From Nitrobacter winogradskyi Nb-255 (lineage in GTDB: Bacteria > Pseudomonadota > Alphaproteobacteria > Rhizobiales > Xanthobacteraceae): DNA of 64,000 nt. A model generated the notes under the pieces. It was not told the DNA's origin. It searched no databases and was given only the letters and a program-made list of their open reading frames with translations. This document shows positions 37,104 through 45,919 of the stretch, piece after piece (within the stretch, counting starts at the first letter, position 1; each line of letters begins with the position of its first letter). The position numbers and the translations under genes were made by a program. The DNA is taken from the NCBI RefSeq assembly GCF_000012725.1, contig NC_007406.1:2570001-2634000 (forward strand), in the 5' to 3' direction.

Positions 37104-38303
37104 ATGACTGCCTTTCTCGTCACCCAACACTTCCGGCCGGACGAAACATCCACCTCGGTTTTTCTCACAGCGATCGCCGAAGAGCTTGCGAAAGACGACG
37201 ATGTGGTCGTGATTTCGGGCACGCGGGGTTCCGCCCGTGCCGGCAATCCCGCTGTCCTGGAAATTCCAAGCTGGTCGCCTCCAAAGACAGCGCTCATTCG
37301 CCGAGCGCTGGCGATGCTGTGGTTTTGCATCGGCGTCCTCGCCGCATTGACCTGGCGCGCCCGGCGAGACACCCCCGTCTTCGTCGTCACGACGCCGTTC
37401 ATGCTTCCCTATTTCGCAACGCTCGCGGCCTGGCTGCGTGGAGCGCCGGCGACGCTCATTCTCTATGATCTCTATCCGGAGTCACTGATCGCGGCGAACC
37501 TGATAGCGAAGGAATCATGGACAGCTAGGCTCATTTTGCGCCTTAACGAATGGATGTTCCATATTCTGAAAGCCGTGGTCGTCATCGGGCGCGATATGGA
37601 GAATCACCTTTCCCGCTACAAGGGCGCGACGCCGGACAAAATATGCTTCATCCCGCATTGGTCGACACTTGCTCCCGGTTTGCGGCCTGTCGATCCGGAT
37701 AATCGATTCCGGCCCGCGGGGACGGACAAACTGGTCGTCGGGCTGTCGGGCAACCTCGGATTTACGCACGATCCGAACACGGTGTTCGCCGCGGCGCGGG
37801 CGCTTGCAGACCAGCCAGATGTTCATTTCCTGCTGTCGGGGTGGGGCGTCGGCTGGCATCGGCTCGTGGACGCCCAGCGCGCCGCCGCCTTGCCGAACGT
37901 AACCCTGGTGGAGCGCGTTGCCGAGACCGACCTCGAGAACTTTCTGACCGCGGCCGACGTGTGGATCATTCCTTACCGCCGCGGCATGTCCGGGATCTCC
38001 TCGCCCAGCCGGCTTTATAATTTGCTGGCGACCGGAAGGCCCGTGATCGCTCTCTCGGAGTCCGACGCCGAGTACGGGCTGATGCTCAGCGAGCACCGCG
38101 CGGGATGGGTGGTGGAGCCGGAGAATGCTGCCGAACTGGCGCAAACCATTCGTGAAGCGGCCCGCAACCCGGAAGATGTCGCGGTCCGCAGTCGCAACGC
38201 TGCTCAACTTCTGCAGGATCGTTTCACGAGGGACTCGGCCGGGGATGCGTATCGCAGGCTGGCGAACCGGCTGCGCAAAGCGCGCAAGACACCCGCTCCA
38301 TGA
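37104..38303 (+). CDS. Group 4 glycosyltransferase (WbuB-like)
   Basis: 399 residues from ATG 37104 (MTAFLVTQHFRPDETSTSVF). GT-B fold: N-terminal acceptor half with a hydrophobic segment (AMLWFCIGVLAALTW), then TPFMLPYF, LYDLYPES; C-terminal GT1 half with LVVGLSGNLGFTHDPNTVFAA, VTLVERVAETDLENFLTAADVWIIPYRRG and SSPSRLYNLLATGRPVIAL. This pattern fits WbuB-like transferases that add an N-acetyl-deoxyhexosamine. The exact sugar cannot be read from sequence. Stop overlaps the next gene (ATGA). Confidence 0.85.
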   Translation: MTAFLVTQHFRPDETSTSVFLTAIAEELAKDDDVVVISGTRGSARAGNPAVLEIPSWSPPKTALIRRALAMLWFCIGVLAALTWRARRDTPVFVVTTPFMLPYFATLAAWLRGAPATLILYDLYPESLIAANLIAKESWTARLILRLNEWMFHILKAVVVIGRDMENHLSRYKGATPDKICFIPHWSTLAPGLRPVDPDNRFRPAGTDKLVVGLSGNLGFTHDPNTVFAAARALADQPDVHFLLSGWGVGWHRLVDAQRAAALPNVTLVERVAETDLENFLTAADVWIIPYRRGMSGISSPSRLYNLLATGRPVIALSESDAEYGLMLSEHRAGWVVEPENAAELAQTIREAARNPEDVAVRSRNAAQLLQDRFTRDSAGDAYRRLANRLRKARKTPAP

Positions 38304-39265
38304 TAACGCCGCCGCATCGCACGGCCTTGTTGACGGGAATCACCGGCTTCCTCGGCCCGTACGTCGCAGCGGCGCTCAGAGCAGATGGATGGTCGGTCCG
38401 CGCCGCGCTGCGACGCCCGATTGGCGACCTGCCCGCCTGTGACGGGAGCGTGCTTGTCGGTGATCTGGGCGGCGCGACCGACTGGACCGATGCCCTGGTG
38501 GGAATAGACGCCGTCGTTCACCTCGCCGGTCGAGCTCACCGCCCTCCCGCGGTGCAGCTTGCGGAGCAGGATCTTTACTTCGAGACCAATACCGCCGGCA
38601 CGATCCATCTTGCGCAGGCGGCCGCAGCCGCGGGCGTACGGAATTTTGTCTTCATAAGCAGCATCGCGGTCAATGGTGTGAGTACCGATGGCCGCGCCCC
38701 ATTTCGGGAATCCGACGCTCCCGCCCCACAATCGATTTACGGACGGACCAAAGCCGCGGCAGAGGACGGCTTGGGCGAGGTTGCGGTGAAAACCGGAATG
38801 GCCGTCACCGCCATACGTCCACCCATGATCTACGGGGCAAACGCCAAAGGCAGTTTTCGCATTCTGTCGCGAGCGGTCACGGCGCATGTTCCCTTGCCAT
38901 TCGGCATGATCCGAAATCGCCGCGCTTTTGTCGCGGCCGAGAACGTCGCGAGCTTCATTTCGTTCCGTCTCGAAAGACCCGGTCACGGCATGGAGACCTA
39001 TATCGTCTCGGACGAGGAGCAAATCTCGACCGCGGAGTTCAGCCGCCGGATCGGGCGCGCGCTGGGCCGGAATGTCCTGCTGCTTCCTGTACCGGAGAAG
39101 GCGCTCGGCTTCGTGCTTCGCGTCGCGGGCGCCACACATCTGATCGAAAGCATCCTTCACTCGCTCGTCGTGGACACCGGCAAGATCGACCGTTCGGGAT
39201 GGCGGCCGGCCGTATCGTTGGACCAGGGTCTTCTTCTCGCGCTCGGCAAAACGCCGCCAAAGTGA
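38300..39265 (+). CDS. NAD-dependent sugar epimerase/reductase (WbpV-like SDR)
   Basis: 321-residue extended SDR. LLTGITGFLGPYVAAAL (NAD), VVHLAGRAHRP, FISSIAVNG with YGRTKAAAE (Ser, Tyr, Lys), IRPPMIYGANAKGSF, and a C-terminal IDRSGWRPAVSLDQGL. The HLAGRAHR and PPLVYG-like segments are those of WbpV/WcaG-type reductases that finish UDP-N-acetylfucosamine or -quinovosamine. Coupled to the WbuB-like gene by an ATGA overlap. Pairing with the WbpL-type initiating transferase supports a role in the first sugar of the chain. Confidence 0.82.
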   Translation: MITPPHRTALLTGITGFLGPYVAAALRADGWSVRAALRRPIGDLPACDGSVLVGDLGGATDWTDALVGIDAVVHLAGRAHRPPAVQLAEQDLYFETNTAGTIHLAQAAAAAGVRNFVFISSIAVNGVSTDGRAPFRESDAPAPQSIYGRTKAAAEDGLGEVAVKTGMAVTAIRPPMIYGANAKGSFRILSRAVTAHVPLPFGMIRNRRAFVAAENVASFISFRLERPGHGMETYIVSDEEQISTAEFSRRIGRALGRNVLLLPVPEKALGFVLRVAGATHLIESILHSLVVDTGKIDRSGWRPAVSLDQGLLLALGKTPPK

Positions 39266-39416
39266 TGGATCAGCAATAACTCACAGCGATTAAGCGGCCA
39301 GTCACCCGTTTCGAGGCCGCCGCGACCGGCCGCCTGTGCGCGACGCTTGCAACTTGTTTTCAGGCGGGTGATCAGGTAACCGGACAGCTCTCATCTCTAC
39401 TTATGGAACGCACCCC

Positions 39417-40730
39417 ATGGTCGACACTGGCCAAACGCTCTACCGGCGCGCGCGCGAGATCATCCCGGGGGGCACACAGTTACTCTCGAAGCGACCGGAA
39501 ATGTTTCTGCCGGACCAGTGGCCCACCTATTACAGGTCAGCCAAGGGCGCCGAAGTTGTCGACCTGGACGGTCGTACACTTCTGGACATGAGCTATTGCG
39601 GCATCGGCGCAACGGTCCTCGGATTTGCGGATCCGGACGTCAATGCAGCGGTCAAGACGGCGATAGACCTCGGAGCCATGTCGACCCTCAACTGCGGCGA
39701 GGAAGTCGAACTCGCCGAACTGCTGGTCGAACTGCACCCTTGGGCCGACATGGTGAGATTCGGTCGGTCCGGTGGCGAAGCATTGGCGGTCGCGATCCGA
39801 ATCGCGCGCGCCACGACCGGCCGCGATATGATCGCTTTTTGCGGTTACCATGGCTGGCACGACTGGTACCTGAGCGCCAATCTCGGCGAGACCACGGCGC
39901 TCGATGGCCATCTTCTGCCCGGACTCAAAACCGCCGGCGTTCCTCGCGGGCTCGCGGGCCTGATGCATCCATTCCATTTCAACAAGGTCAATGAAATCGA
40001 GGCGATCATCTCGGAGCATGGCAGCCGCCTTGCGGCCATCGTGATGGAGCCTGTACGCAGCAGGGAGCCAACACCCGAATTCATCCTGGGCGTTCGACGC
40101 CTTGCCGATCAATGCGGAGCGGTTCTGATCTTCGACGAAGTGACGTCCGGGCTCCGGATCAACAGCGGCGGTGCCCACCTCGCCTATAATGTCGATCCCG
40201 ACGTGGCGGTGTTCGCGAAAGCGCTGGCGAACGGCTATCCAATGGCCGCCATCATCGGGCGGCGCGCGGTGATGGATGCGGCCCAGGATACATTCGTGAG
40301 CAGCACGGCCTGGACGGAACGCATCGGACCCGTGGCGGCGCTGGCGACGCTGCGGAAACATCGCGCTCAGAACGTTGCCGCGCACCTCGTGCGTATCGGG
40401 CAACGAATACAGAAAGGATGGGAAGACGCATCATCGGCCGCCAGGCTGCCCCTTCACGTTTCCGGGATTCCGCCGCTTGGACATTTCGCGTTTGATCTAC
40501 CGAATGCACAGGAAGTCCGGACCTTGTTCACGCAAATGATGCTGGATCGCGGAATTCTGGCAACCGGGTCCTTCTATGCCATGTGGACACACACCGACGA
40601 ACATGTCGACCGCTATCTGGAAGCGGTCAATCAGGTCTTCCGCGATCTGCGACTCGCGATCGACCAGAACGCGATCACGCAGCTTCTGCGCGGACCGGTC
40701 GCTCATTCCGGATTCAGCCGGCTAACCTGA
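39417..40730 (+). CDS. Class III aminotransferase (glutamate-1-semialdehyde aminomutase-like)
   Basis: 437 residues. PLP-dependent fold type I: GRSGGEALAVAIRIARA, FCGYHGWHDWYL, LIFDEVTSGLRI (Asp binding the pyridine N) and AKALANGYPMAAIIG (Schiff-base Lys). It is not the housekeeping HemL: the C-terminal part differs and it lies in a glycan locus. It probably aminates a keto-sugar or a related small molecule. Convergent with the operon ending at 40737 (6 nt between stops). Homologues appear in Leg/Pse-type loci, which fits but does not prove involvement. Confidence 0.78.
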   Translation: MVDTGQTLYRRAREIIPGGTQLLSKRPEMFLPDQWPTYYRSAKGAEVVDLDGRTLLDMSYCGIGATVLGFADPDVNAAVKTAIDLGAMSTLNCGEEVELAELLVELHPWADMVRFGRSGGEALAVAIRIARATTGRDMIAFCGYHGWHDWYLSANLGETTALDGHLLPGLKTAGVPRGLAGLMHPFHFNKVNEIEAIISEHGSRLAAIVMEPVRSREPTPEFILGVRRLADQCGAVLIFDEVTSGLRINSGGAHLAYNVDPDVAVFAKALANGYPMAAIIGRRAVMDAAQDTFVSSTAWTERIGPVAALATLRKHRAQNVAAHLVRIGQRIQKGWEDASSAARLPLHVSGIPPLGHFAFDLPNAQEVRTLFTQMMLDRGILATGSFYAMWTHTDEHVDRYLEAVNQVFRDLRLAIDQNAITQLLRGPVAHSGFSRLT

Positions 40731-40736
40731 GATCGA

Positions 40737-41402
40737 TCAGTCCGCCCAGCCGAAGATGTCGCGAATGACATTTCGTCGTGTCGGGGATCTCTGCGTCCTT
40801 GGAAAAATTCCGTGCAAAACGCAATCTCCATGCAGCGCACCGGCATCCATCACGATGGCGCCTGTTGAAACAAACGTGTTGTCTCCAACGCTGGTTCGTC
40901 CAATCACCCGGCCCCCACCATAAATCACGATCCCCTGCCCGAATTCCGGGTAATCGCTATCGAGGTTCGCACCGACTGTGCAGTTCTGGTAGCACATGAA
41001 ATAGTCTGAGTAAGTGGCTCGCCCGAGCACGGTCCCCACCGGATGCTGAACCGCGAAGATATCCGGCAGCTCGACCTCATAGAACGCATCGAGCGCGTGC
41101 AAAGCCTTGTTCAAGGCATAGGCCTTTTCCGCGATGGGATGGCCGGGCTTTTCACGAAAGGTTGAATTCGACAGATAGTACAGGAAAACCGCATATTGAT
41201 CCGAGTGCCGATGCGAGAACCGCGACTGCTCTCCATCAAAGTAGCCCTTCAGCCGAACACGCGAAAAGCAATATTCAAGACGCTCCAGTGCGCGATCGAC
41301 AAATGCTGGCAGATCATCGAGCGGAAAGCCGTCGGGAAAGAAGCTCTCAAGCTGTCTCGCCACATACGCTGTCAGGTCGGATCGATCGAGAGAGAGCTGC
41401 AC
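40737..41402 (-). CDS. Left-handed beta-helix (hexapeptide) acyltransferase
   Basis: 221 residues from GTG 41402 (AGGA 6 nt upstream, start just past the hisF-like stop). N-terminal helical half (LDDLPAFVDRALERLEYCF, LSNSTFREKPGHPIAEKAYALNKALHALDAFYEVELPD) resembles serine acetyltransferase. The C-terminal hexapeptide turns follow (GTVLGRATYSDYFMCYQNCTVG, GQGIVIYGGGRVIGRTSVGDNTFVSTGAIV). Likely an O- or N-acyltransferase on the nonulosonate or another sugar of the glycan. Last gene of the eight-gene operon. An in-frame ATG at 41435 overlaps the upstream gene. Confidence 0.75.
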   Translation of the reverse strand: MQLSLDRSDLTAYVARQLESFFPDGFPLDDLPAFVDRALERLEYCFSRVRLKGYFDGEQSRFSHRHSDQYAVFLYYLSNSTFREKPGHPIAEKAYALNKALHALDAFYEVELPDIFAVQHPVGTVLGRATYSDYFMCYQNCTVGANLDSDYPEFGQGIVIYGGGRVIGRTSVGDNTFVSTGAIVMDAGALHGDCVLHGIFPRTQRSPTRRNVIRDIFGWAD

Positions 41403-41403
41403 G

Positions 41404-42180
41404 TCAATTCCTGCTGCTGGCGCTCGTCCTGACATCAAGCCCGCGGGAAGCAAGATGGCTGCGTAACTTGATCGGGCTATGATCGGTGAACAAGAACATC
41501 GATGAAATGGCCACGGCTGAAGCTCCCGCCTCCAACGCATCGATGGCATGTTGCAGGGAGCCGCAGCCGCCTGAAACGATCATGGGGACGCCGAGCCTTT
41601 TGGTCAAAGTGTTTATCATCTCAAGATCGTAACCCTGCATTGTTCCGTCCCGATCGATCGAGCTCATCAATATCTCGCCACAGTGCAGGTCCTCGCACCG
41701 CAAAGCCCACTCCACGGGATCAAGAGCGACATGTTCGCGTCCGCCATCGATATACACGCTGGCATGATGCGATCCGATCCTCTTGTAGTCTATGGAGACG
41801 GTGATGCACTGGTCGCCGAATGTCCGGGCGGCCTCGCGAACGAATTCGGGCCGGCGCACCGCTTCGGAGTTGATGGAGACCTTATCGGCGCCGGCGCGCA
41901 AAAGTGCATTGACGTCCTCCGCCGTCTTGACGCCACCGCCAACCGTGAAGGGCATGAATATCTCTTCCGACATCCGCCCTATGATGTCCTCGACACGCGC
42001 CCGCGATGCGGCGCTTGGAACAATGTCCAGCACGATCAACTCGTCGACGCCGTAGTCGTTATAGACCTTCGCCGTCGTGACGGGATTGCCCGCAATACGT
42101 TCATTGTCGAAGAAGCAGGTGTATTTGACCAGCCTTCCGTCCCGCAGCAGGAATTTCGGAATCAGCCTCTTCTTCAGCAT
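41404..42180 (-). CDS. HisF-like subunit for sugar amidation (WbuZ type)
   Basis: 258-residue TIM barrel: MLKKRLIPKFLLRDGRLVKY, FTVGGGVKTAEDVNALLRAGADKVSIN, VSIDYKR, SSIDRDGTMQGYD and IVSGGCGSLQHAIDALEAGASAV. The N-terminus differs from housekeeping HisF (RLIPCLDVKDGRVVKG) and matches the glycosyl-amidation version that works with HisH-like and PseA/WbuX proteins to deliver ammonia. Neighbours are exactly those two genes. 10 nt after the hisH-like stop. Confidence 0.88.
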   Translation of the reverse strand: MLKKRLIPKFLLRDGRLVKYTCFFDNERIAGNPVTTAKVYNDYGVDELIVLDIVPSAASRARVEDIIGRMSEEIFMPFTVGGGVKTAEDVNALLRAGADKVSINSEAVRRPEFVREAARTFGDQCITVSIDYKRIGSHHASVYIDGGREHVALDPVEWALRCEDLHCGEILMSSIDRDGTMQGYDLEMINTLTKRLGVPMIVSGGCGSLQHAIDALEAGASAVAISSMFLFTDHSPIKLRSHLASRGLDVRTSASSRN

Positions 42181-42190
42181 GGCCGTTTCT

Positions 42191-42829
42191 TCACGGATTC
42201 CATTGCAGGAAATTGCTCATCAGTTCGATGCCGCTATCCTGGCTCTTTTCGGGATGAAACTGGGTGCCGACGATATTGTCCCTTGCGACGATCGCGGTTA
42301 CATCCTGGCCATAAGTCGCGCGGCCAACGACGTCGTCCTCGTTCTCGCAACTCATCGCAAAGCTGTGCACAAAATAGAATGCAAGATTTGTCTCGCGCAT
42401 GTTGACCAGAATCGGATGCTCACGCAGCTTCGTGATGTTGTTCCAACCCATGTGGGGGATCTTTAGATCAGGATCCTTGGGCCGCAGGCGCCGAACATCC
42501 GCCTCGATCAAACCCAACCCTTGGAAAAATTCGCCGTCATCAGCGTGCTCTTCCGAGGTCTTCGCCAGAAGCTGCATGCCAAGGCAAACAGCAAGAAGAG
42601 GTTTTCCTGCCTCGCATACGCCGCGCGCGAGAATTTCATCAAGGCCGCGATCGCGAATTTTTTTCATCGCATCGCCGAACGCGCCGACGCCTGGCAGTAT
42701 GATGTGCGACGCGTCCGCGATGCCGTCATTGCCGTGGGTTACGACAGCCTCGTGGCCACAGTATTCCACGGCGTTGCGTACCGAGCGCACGTTATTGATT
42801 CCGTAATCAATGATCGCCACCCGCGCCAT
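42191..42829 (-). CDS. HisH-like glutaminase for sugar amidation (WbuY type)
   Basis: 212-residue class I glutamine amidotransferase: IDYGINNVRSVRNAVEYCG, LPGVGAFGDAMKK, nucleophile elbow LLAVCLGMQLLA (Cys), and GTQFHPEKSQDSG (His-Glu). It provides ammonia from glutamine to the HisF-like subunit. Its place between the amidotransferase and the HisF-like gene, with no other his gene near, argues against histidine biosynthesis. Confidence 0.88.
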   Translation of the reverse strand: MARVAIIDYGINNVRSVRNAVEYCGHEAVVTHGNDGIADASHIILPGVGAFGDAMKKIRDRGLDEILARGVCEAGKPLLAVCLGMQLLAKTSEEHADDGEFFQGLGLIEADVRRLRPKDPDLKIPHMGWNNITKLREHPILVNMRETNLAFYFVHSFAMSCENEDDVVGRATYGQDVTAIVARDNIVGTQFHPEKSQDSGIELMSNFLQWNP

Positions 42830-42854
42830 GAGGGAGCCCTAGCTTCGCCTGCCT

Positions 42855-44033
42855 TCAGCCTTTGTTGCCGATGTCGATGCCCGGATGATTTGGCCATGGC
42901 ACGCGCGTGTTGTCCCATTTATCCATGTCCGGCATCCGCTTGCCGCTTTCGACCTGATTGGGCGAGAACTGCCACGGGCTGACCTCGTGCCGCATGGCGA
43001 CATCAAGGAACTGCTCCTCAGAGATTTGCAGGTAGTCGAGAAACAGATCCAGGCTCGGCGGCCGTTTTCCGTCATATTCCTTCACCAGCCGCTCCCCTTC
43101 CTCGCGGGTGATCCGGTGGTTTCGAATGTCGATATTGGCGAGATGATTTGTCCGCCCCATGCCTCTTTTGATGTATTTCAGGTAGTCGCGGACTCCCTGG
43201 AAGAAGCATTCTATCTTCTCATAGTCATATTCGGGTGGAATACCCTCGACTTCCTGTCCCTTCCATCCAAGCTCACGCTTGATGATCTCGACGTGCTTCT
43301 TGGTGTCCCACCTGATGTAACTGCCGAGGCAGATCGAGCGGCACTTGATGCGCATCAGTTCCTTGCGAGGCGGATAGACGAAGGGATAGAGATCGCGCTT
43401 GGCGACCCTGCCTCCGAGAAATTCATACATGTCATCGGCCGTGATTCCGAGGTTCATCGCGCGGTTGAAACGCTTCTCGTCGACCTCTTCCATTTCATCA
43501 TAGGAATAGAACGACTGATACTCGGCAAGACTCTCGCCCCAGAACAGCAGCGGCGTTTCGTAACGGATCGCGATCTGCATCGTGTGCGCGTAGATGCCGG
43601 TGTGGCAATGCCAGCAGAAGTCACCGCGGCGCTTCAGCGACTCGAGCATGAGTTCCCGAACCACGTGCCAGTTGGGCGTGAAGTTCAGAACGTCCACCCC
43701 CAGTTGCTTGAACACACTCGTGTTGTTTTCCTCGACGAGGGGCCGATAGAACCAGTGATCAAACCGGACCACGAGCGGCTTGAGCCCGAGCTTGCGAACC
43801 ACGTACCAGAGCTGGAAGACGCTATCCTTTCCGCCGGAGTACGGAACGATACAGTCGTAAAGACCCTTGTCCCTGTACTGGGCGACCAGTTCCATCATCT
43901 GCCGGTGACGATCGTCCCAGTCGATCTGGGTGTCCCGCACCTCGATCTGGCGGCAAACACTGCATGACCCGGTGTCGTCGAACGACGTAGCTTCGGCGGT
44001 CTCGGGCAACAAGCACTTGCTACAGCTCAACAT
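42855..44033 (-). CDS. N-acetyl sugar amidotransferase (PseA/WbuX family)
   Basis: 392 residues. N-terminal zinc-like cysteines (CSKCLLPE, GSCSVCR), PP-loop ATP motif PYSGGKDSVFQLWYV, FCWHCHTG and a C-terminal helical part. The family adenylates and amidates an acetamido group to acetamidino; in Campylobacter PseA acts on pseudaminic acid with HisF/HisH neighbours, and PtmG on legionaminic acid. In this legionaminate-type operon it likely makes an acetamidino-legionaminic acid. 25 nt before the HisH-like gene. Confidence 0.87.
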   Translation of the reverse strand: MLSCSKCLLPETAEATSFDDTGSCSVCRQIEVRDTQIDWDDRHRQMMELVAQYRDKGLYDCIVPYSGGKDSVFQLWYVVRKLGLKPLVVRFDHWFYRPLVEENNTSVFKQLGVDVLNFTPNWHVVRELMLESLKRRGDFCWHCHTGIYAHTMQIAIRYETPLLFWGESLAEYQSFYSYDEMEEVDEKRFNRAMNLGITADDMYEFLGGRVAKRDLYPFVYPPRKELMRIKCRSICLGSYIRWDTKKHVEIIKRELGWKGQEVEGIPPEYDYEKIECFFQGVRDYLKYIKRGMGRTNHLANIDIRNHRITREEGERLVKEYDGKRPPSLDLFLDYLQISEEQFLDVAMRHEVSPWQFSPNQVESGKRMPDMDKWDNTRVPWPNHPGIDIGNKG

Positions 44034-44069
44034 TTGATTCTTCTCGTCATTTCTGAGGTTTGCCGTGGC

Positions 44070-44882
44070 TTACCACGCCGTCCATCCGCCGTCGACGGCC
44101 AGGCATTGTCCTGTCACGTATGCGGAAAGATCGCTTGCCAGATATGCGACCGCTCCCTTGAGGTCCTCTTCCCGCGCCATGCGACCGAGGGGCGTACGCG
44201 CCACATAGCGCGAGAGGAATGGCTCCGGTGTGCTACGAAAAACCCCACCCGGCGCAATTGCATTCACACGTATATCCGGCGCGAGTGTGGTCGCCAGCCA
44301 CCGCGTCAACTGAACAAGACCGCCCTTGCTTGCGGCATAGGCGGCCGGATTACCCAGAGTGGTATCATCATAGAGACGCCAATCGGGACCCACCAGGCCG
44401 TAGATCGATGAAACGTTTATCACGCTTCCCCGCCCGGACGCCCGGAGGTCGTCGGCCGCGGCCTGAATGAGGATAAAGGGCGCGGTGAGATTGACTTCCA
44501 GAGCACGCCGCCAGGTCGCAGCGGACTGTTGCTCGAATCCCACGGCCCACCCATCGAGGCCGCTTGTGCCAACAAAGGCGGCGCAATTGACGATGATATC
44601 AATGCGTCCCAGCGCTTCGTGAACTCGTCTCGGCAGATCGCCTACGGCCGCGCCGTCTTCAAGGTCACACTCAAACCCCGCAGCAGCAACGGACCAGCGT
44701 TCCTTCAGATCGGCGGCCACCACCCCCGCCGCCCCGGATGAAAGATCCACGACCGCCACGCGAGCGCCAAGCTCGGCCAGGGCGCCGGATATCGATCGGC
44801 CGATGTGACCCGCACCGCCGGTCACCAGGGCCACCCGCCCATCGAGCGCCATCAGTTCCCGAAGAGTTCGTTCTGGCGTCAT
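44070..44882 (-). CDS. SDR oxidoreductase (PtmA-like)
   Basis: 270-residue classical SDR: VALVTGGAGHIGRSISGALAELG (NAD), INVSSIYG with YAASKGGLVQLTRWLA (Ser, Tyr, Lys), VNAIAPGGVF, VTGQCLAVDGGW. PtmA of Campylobacter, a member of the legionaminic acid gene set, has this form. ATGA overlap with the nucleotidyltransferase gene upstream; 36 nt to the amidotransferase gene. An alternative Met at 44852 (MALDGRVALVTGG) would shorten it by 10 residues. Confidence 0.83.
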   Translation of the reverse strand: MTPERTLRELMALDGRVALVTGGAGHIGRSISGALAELGARVAVVDLSSGAAGVVAADLKERWSVAAAGFECDLEDGAAVGDLPRRVHEALGRIDIIVNCAAFVGTSGLDGWAVGFEQQSAATWRRALEVNLTAPFILIQAAADDLRASGRGSVINVSSIYGLVGPDWRLYDDTTLGNPAAYAASKGGLVQLTRWLATTLAPDIRVNAIAPGGVFRSTPEPFLSRYVARTPLGRMAREEDLKGAVAYLASDLSAYVTGQCLAVDGGWTAW

Positions 44883-45919
44883 CCGAAAATCCTCTGGAAC
44901 TCATCGGACGCTTTCTGCAGATCATCGAGACGTCCGACGTCGATCCAGTATTCCCGCAGCGGAAAAGCGACGGATCGCTTGCCGCGCTCGATCGTGCGTT
45001 CGATCAGGGTCGGCATATCGACTGCTTCGGTGGCTCCGATATAATCGAGCACCTCGGGGTCGAGAAGATACACGCCGGCGTTGACGAAGAACTTCTGCGT
45101 CGGCTTCTCCCGAATGCCGAGAATCCGGTGATCTTCGAAATCGACGACGCCGAACGGCACGGTGATCGCATGCTCCCGCACACAGATTGTCGTGAAGGCC
45201 TGATGCTCAAGGTGATATTTCAGCATCTGCTCGAAATTCACCGTCGTCAGCAGATCGCCGTTCATGACGAAGAACGGCCGGGTCGGCCGCTCAGGAATTA
45301 ACGACAGCGCACCCGCGGTGCCGAGACGATCGCTCTCGACGAGATAGTCGATCTCGACGCCCCACGCTGAGCCATCGCCGAAATACTCCCGGATCATCTC
45401 GGCCTTGTAGTTGACGGAAATAAAGAACTTTCCGAACCCGGATTTGATGAAGCCGTTCAAGACGGTTTCCAGGATCGGCTTGTTACCGACCTTTATCAAT
45501 GGCTTGGGCAGGTCGTCGGTCAGCGGTCTCAGCCTGGAGCCGAGGCCGCCAGCCATCAGGACAACCCAGTGATCCGCCTGCGACGCGGCCGCGAGATCAT
45601 CGATCAGCTTGATCTCTATGACTTTGCCATGATCATCCACGATGGGAAGCTGGTGGATCGAGCGTCGTCGCATGAGCGTAAGCGCGGCGGCGTTCGAAAT
45701 TCCCGCCGGAGCCACGACGGGGTTACGATTCATGACCTCGTTCACGGGCGTATCGAGACCGACACCGTTCAGCAGCGCGCGGCGAACATCGCCGTCGGTC
45801 ACCGTGCCGACGATCTTTCCGTCACGCTCAACCACCGCCAGTTGGAGATTGCCCTCATCGATGCGACGAAGCGCCTCGAGCAGCGGTATCTCCTCGGTAA
45901 CAACAAACAAGGCGCTCAT
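44879..45919 (-). CDS. CBS-domain sugar nucleotidyltransferase (PtmE-like)
   Basis: 346 residues. Two CBS motifs come first (~1-115: IVGTVTDGDVRRALLNG, IHQLPIVDDHGKVI). A nucleotidyltransferase domain follows (VVLMAGGLGSRLRPLTDDLPKPLIKVG; FFVMNGDLLTTVNF). This CBS-plus-transferase layout is that of PtmE, which makes GDP-glucosamine for legionaminic acid in Campylobacter. The CBS pair may sense a nucleotide. Overlaps by 4 nt with genes on both sides. Confidence 0.87.
   Translation of the reverse strand: MSALFVVTEEIPLLEALRRIDEGNLQLAVVERDGKIVGTVTDGDVRRALLNGVGLDTPVNEVMNRNPVVAPAGISNAAALTLMRRRSIHQLPIVDDHGKVIEIKLIDDLAAASQADHWVVLMAGGLGSRLRPLTDDLPKPLIKVGNKPILETVLNGFIKSGFGKFFISVNYKAEMIREYFGDGSAWGVEIDYLVESDRLGTAGALSLIPERPTRPFFVMNGDLLTTVNFEQMLKYHLEHQAFTTICVREHAITVPFGVVDFEDHRILGIREKPTQKFFVNAGVYLLDPEVLDYIGATEAVDMPTLIERTIERGKRSVAFPLREYWIDVGRLDDLQKASDEFQRIFG

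Noticed and set aside
39417-40730. Housekeeping hemL (glutamate-1-semialdehyde aminomutase)
   Set aside because: Located in a glycan locus with divergent sequence; Alphaproteobacteria make 5-aminolevulinate by ALA synthase instead.
41404-42829. Histidine biosynthesis HisF/HisH
   Set aside because: No other his genes are near, the HisF N-terminus is of the amidation type, and a PseA/WbuX gene is adjacent in the same operon.
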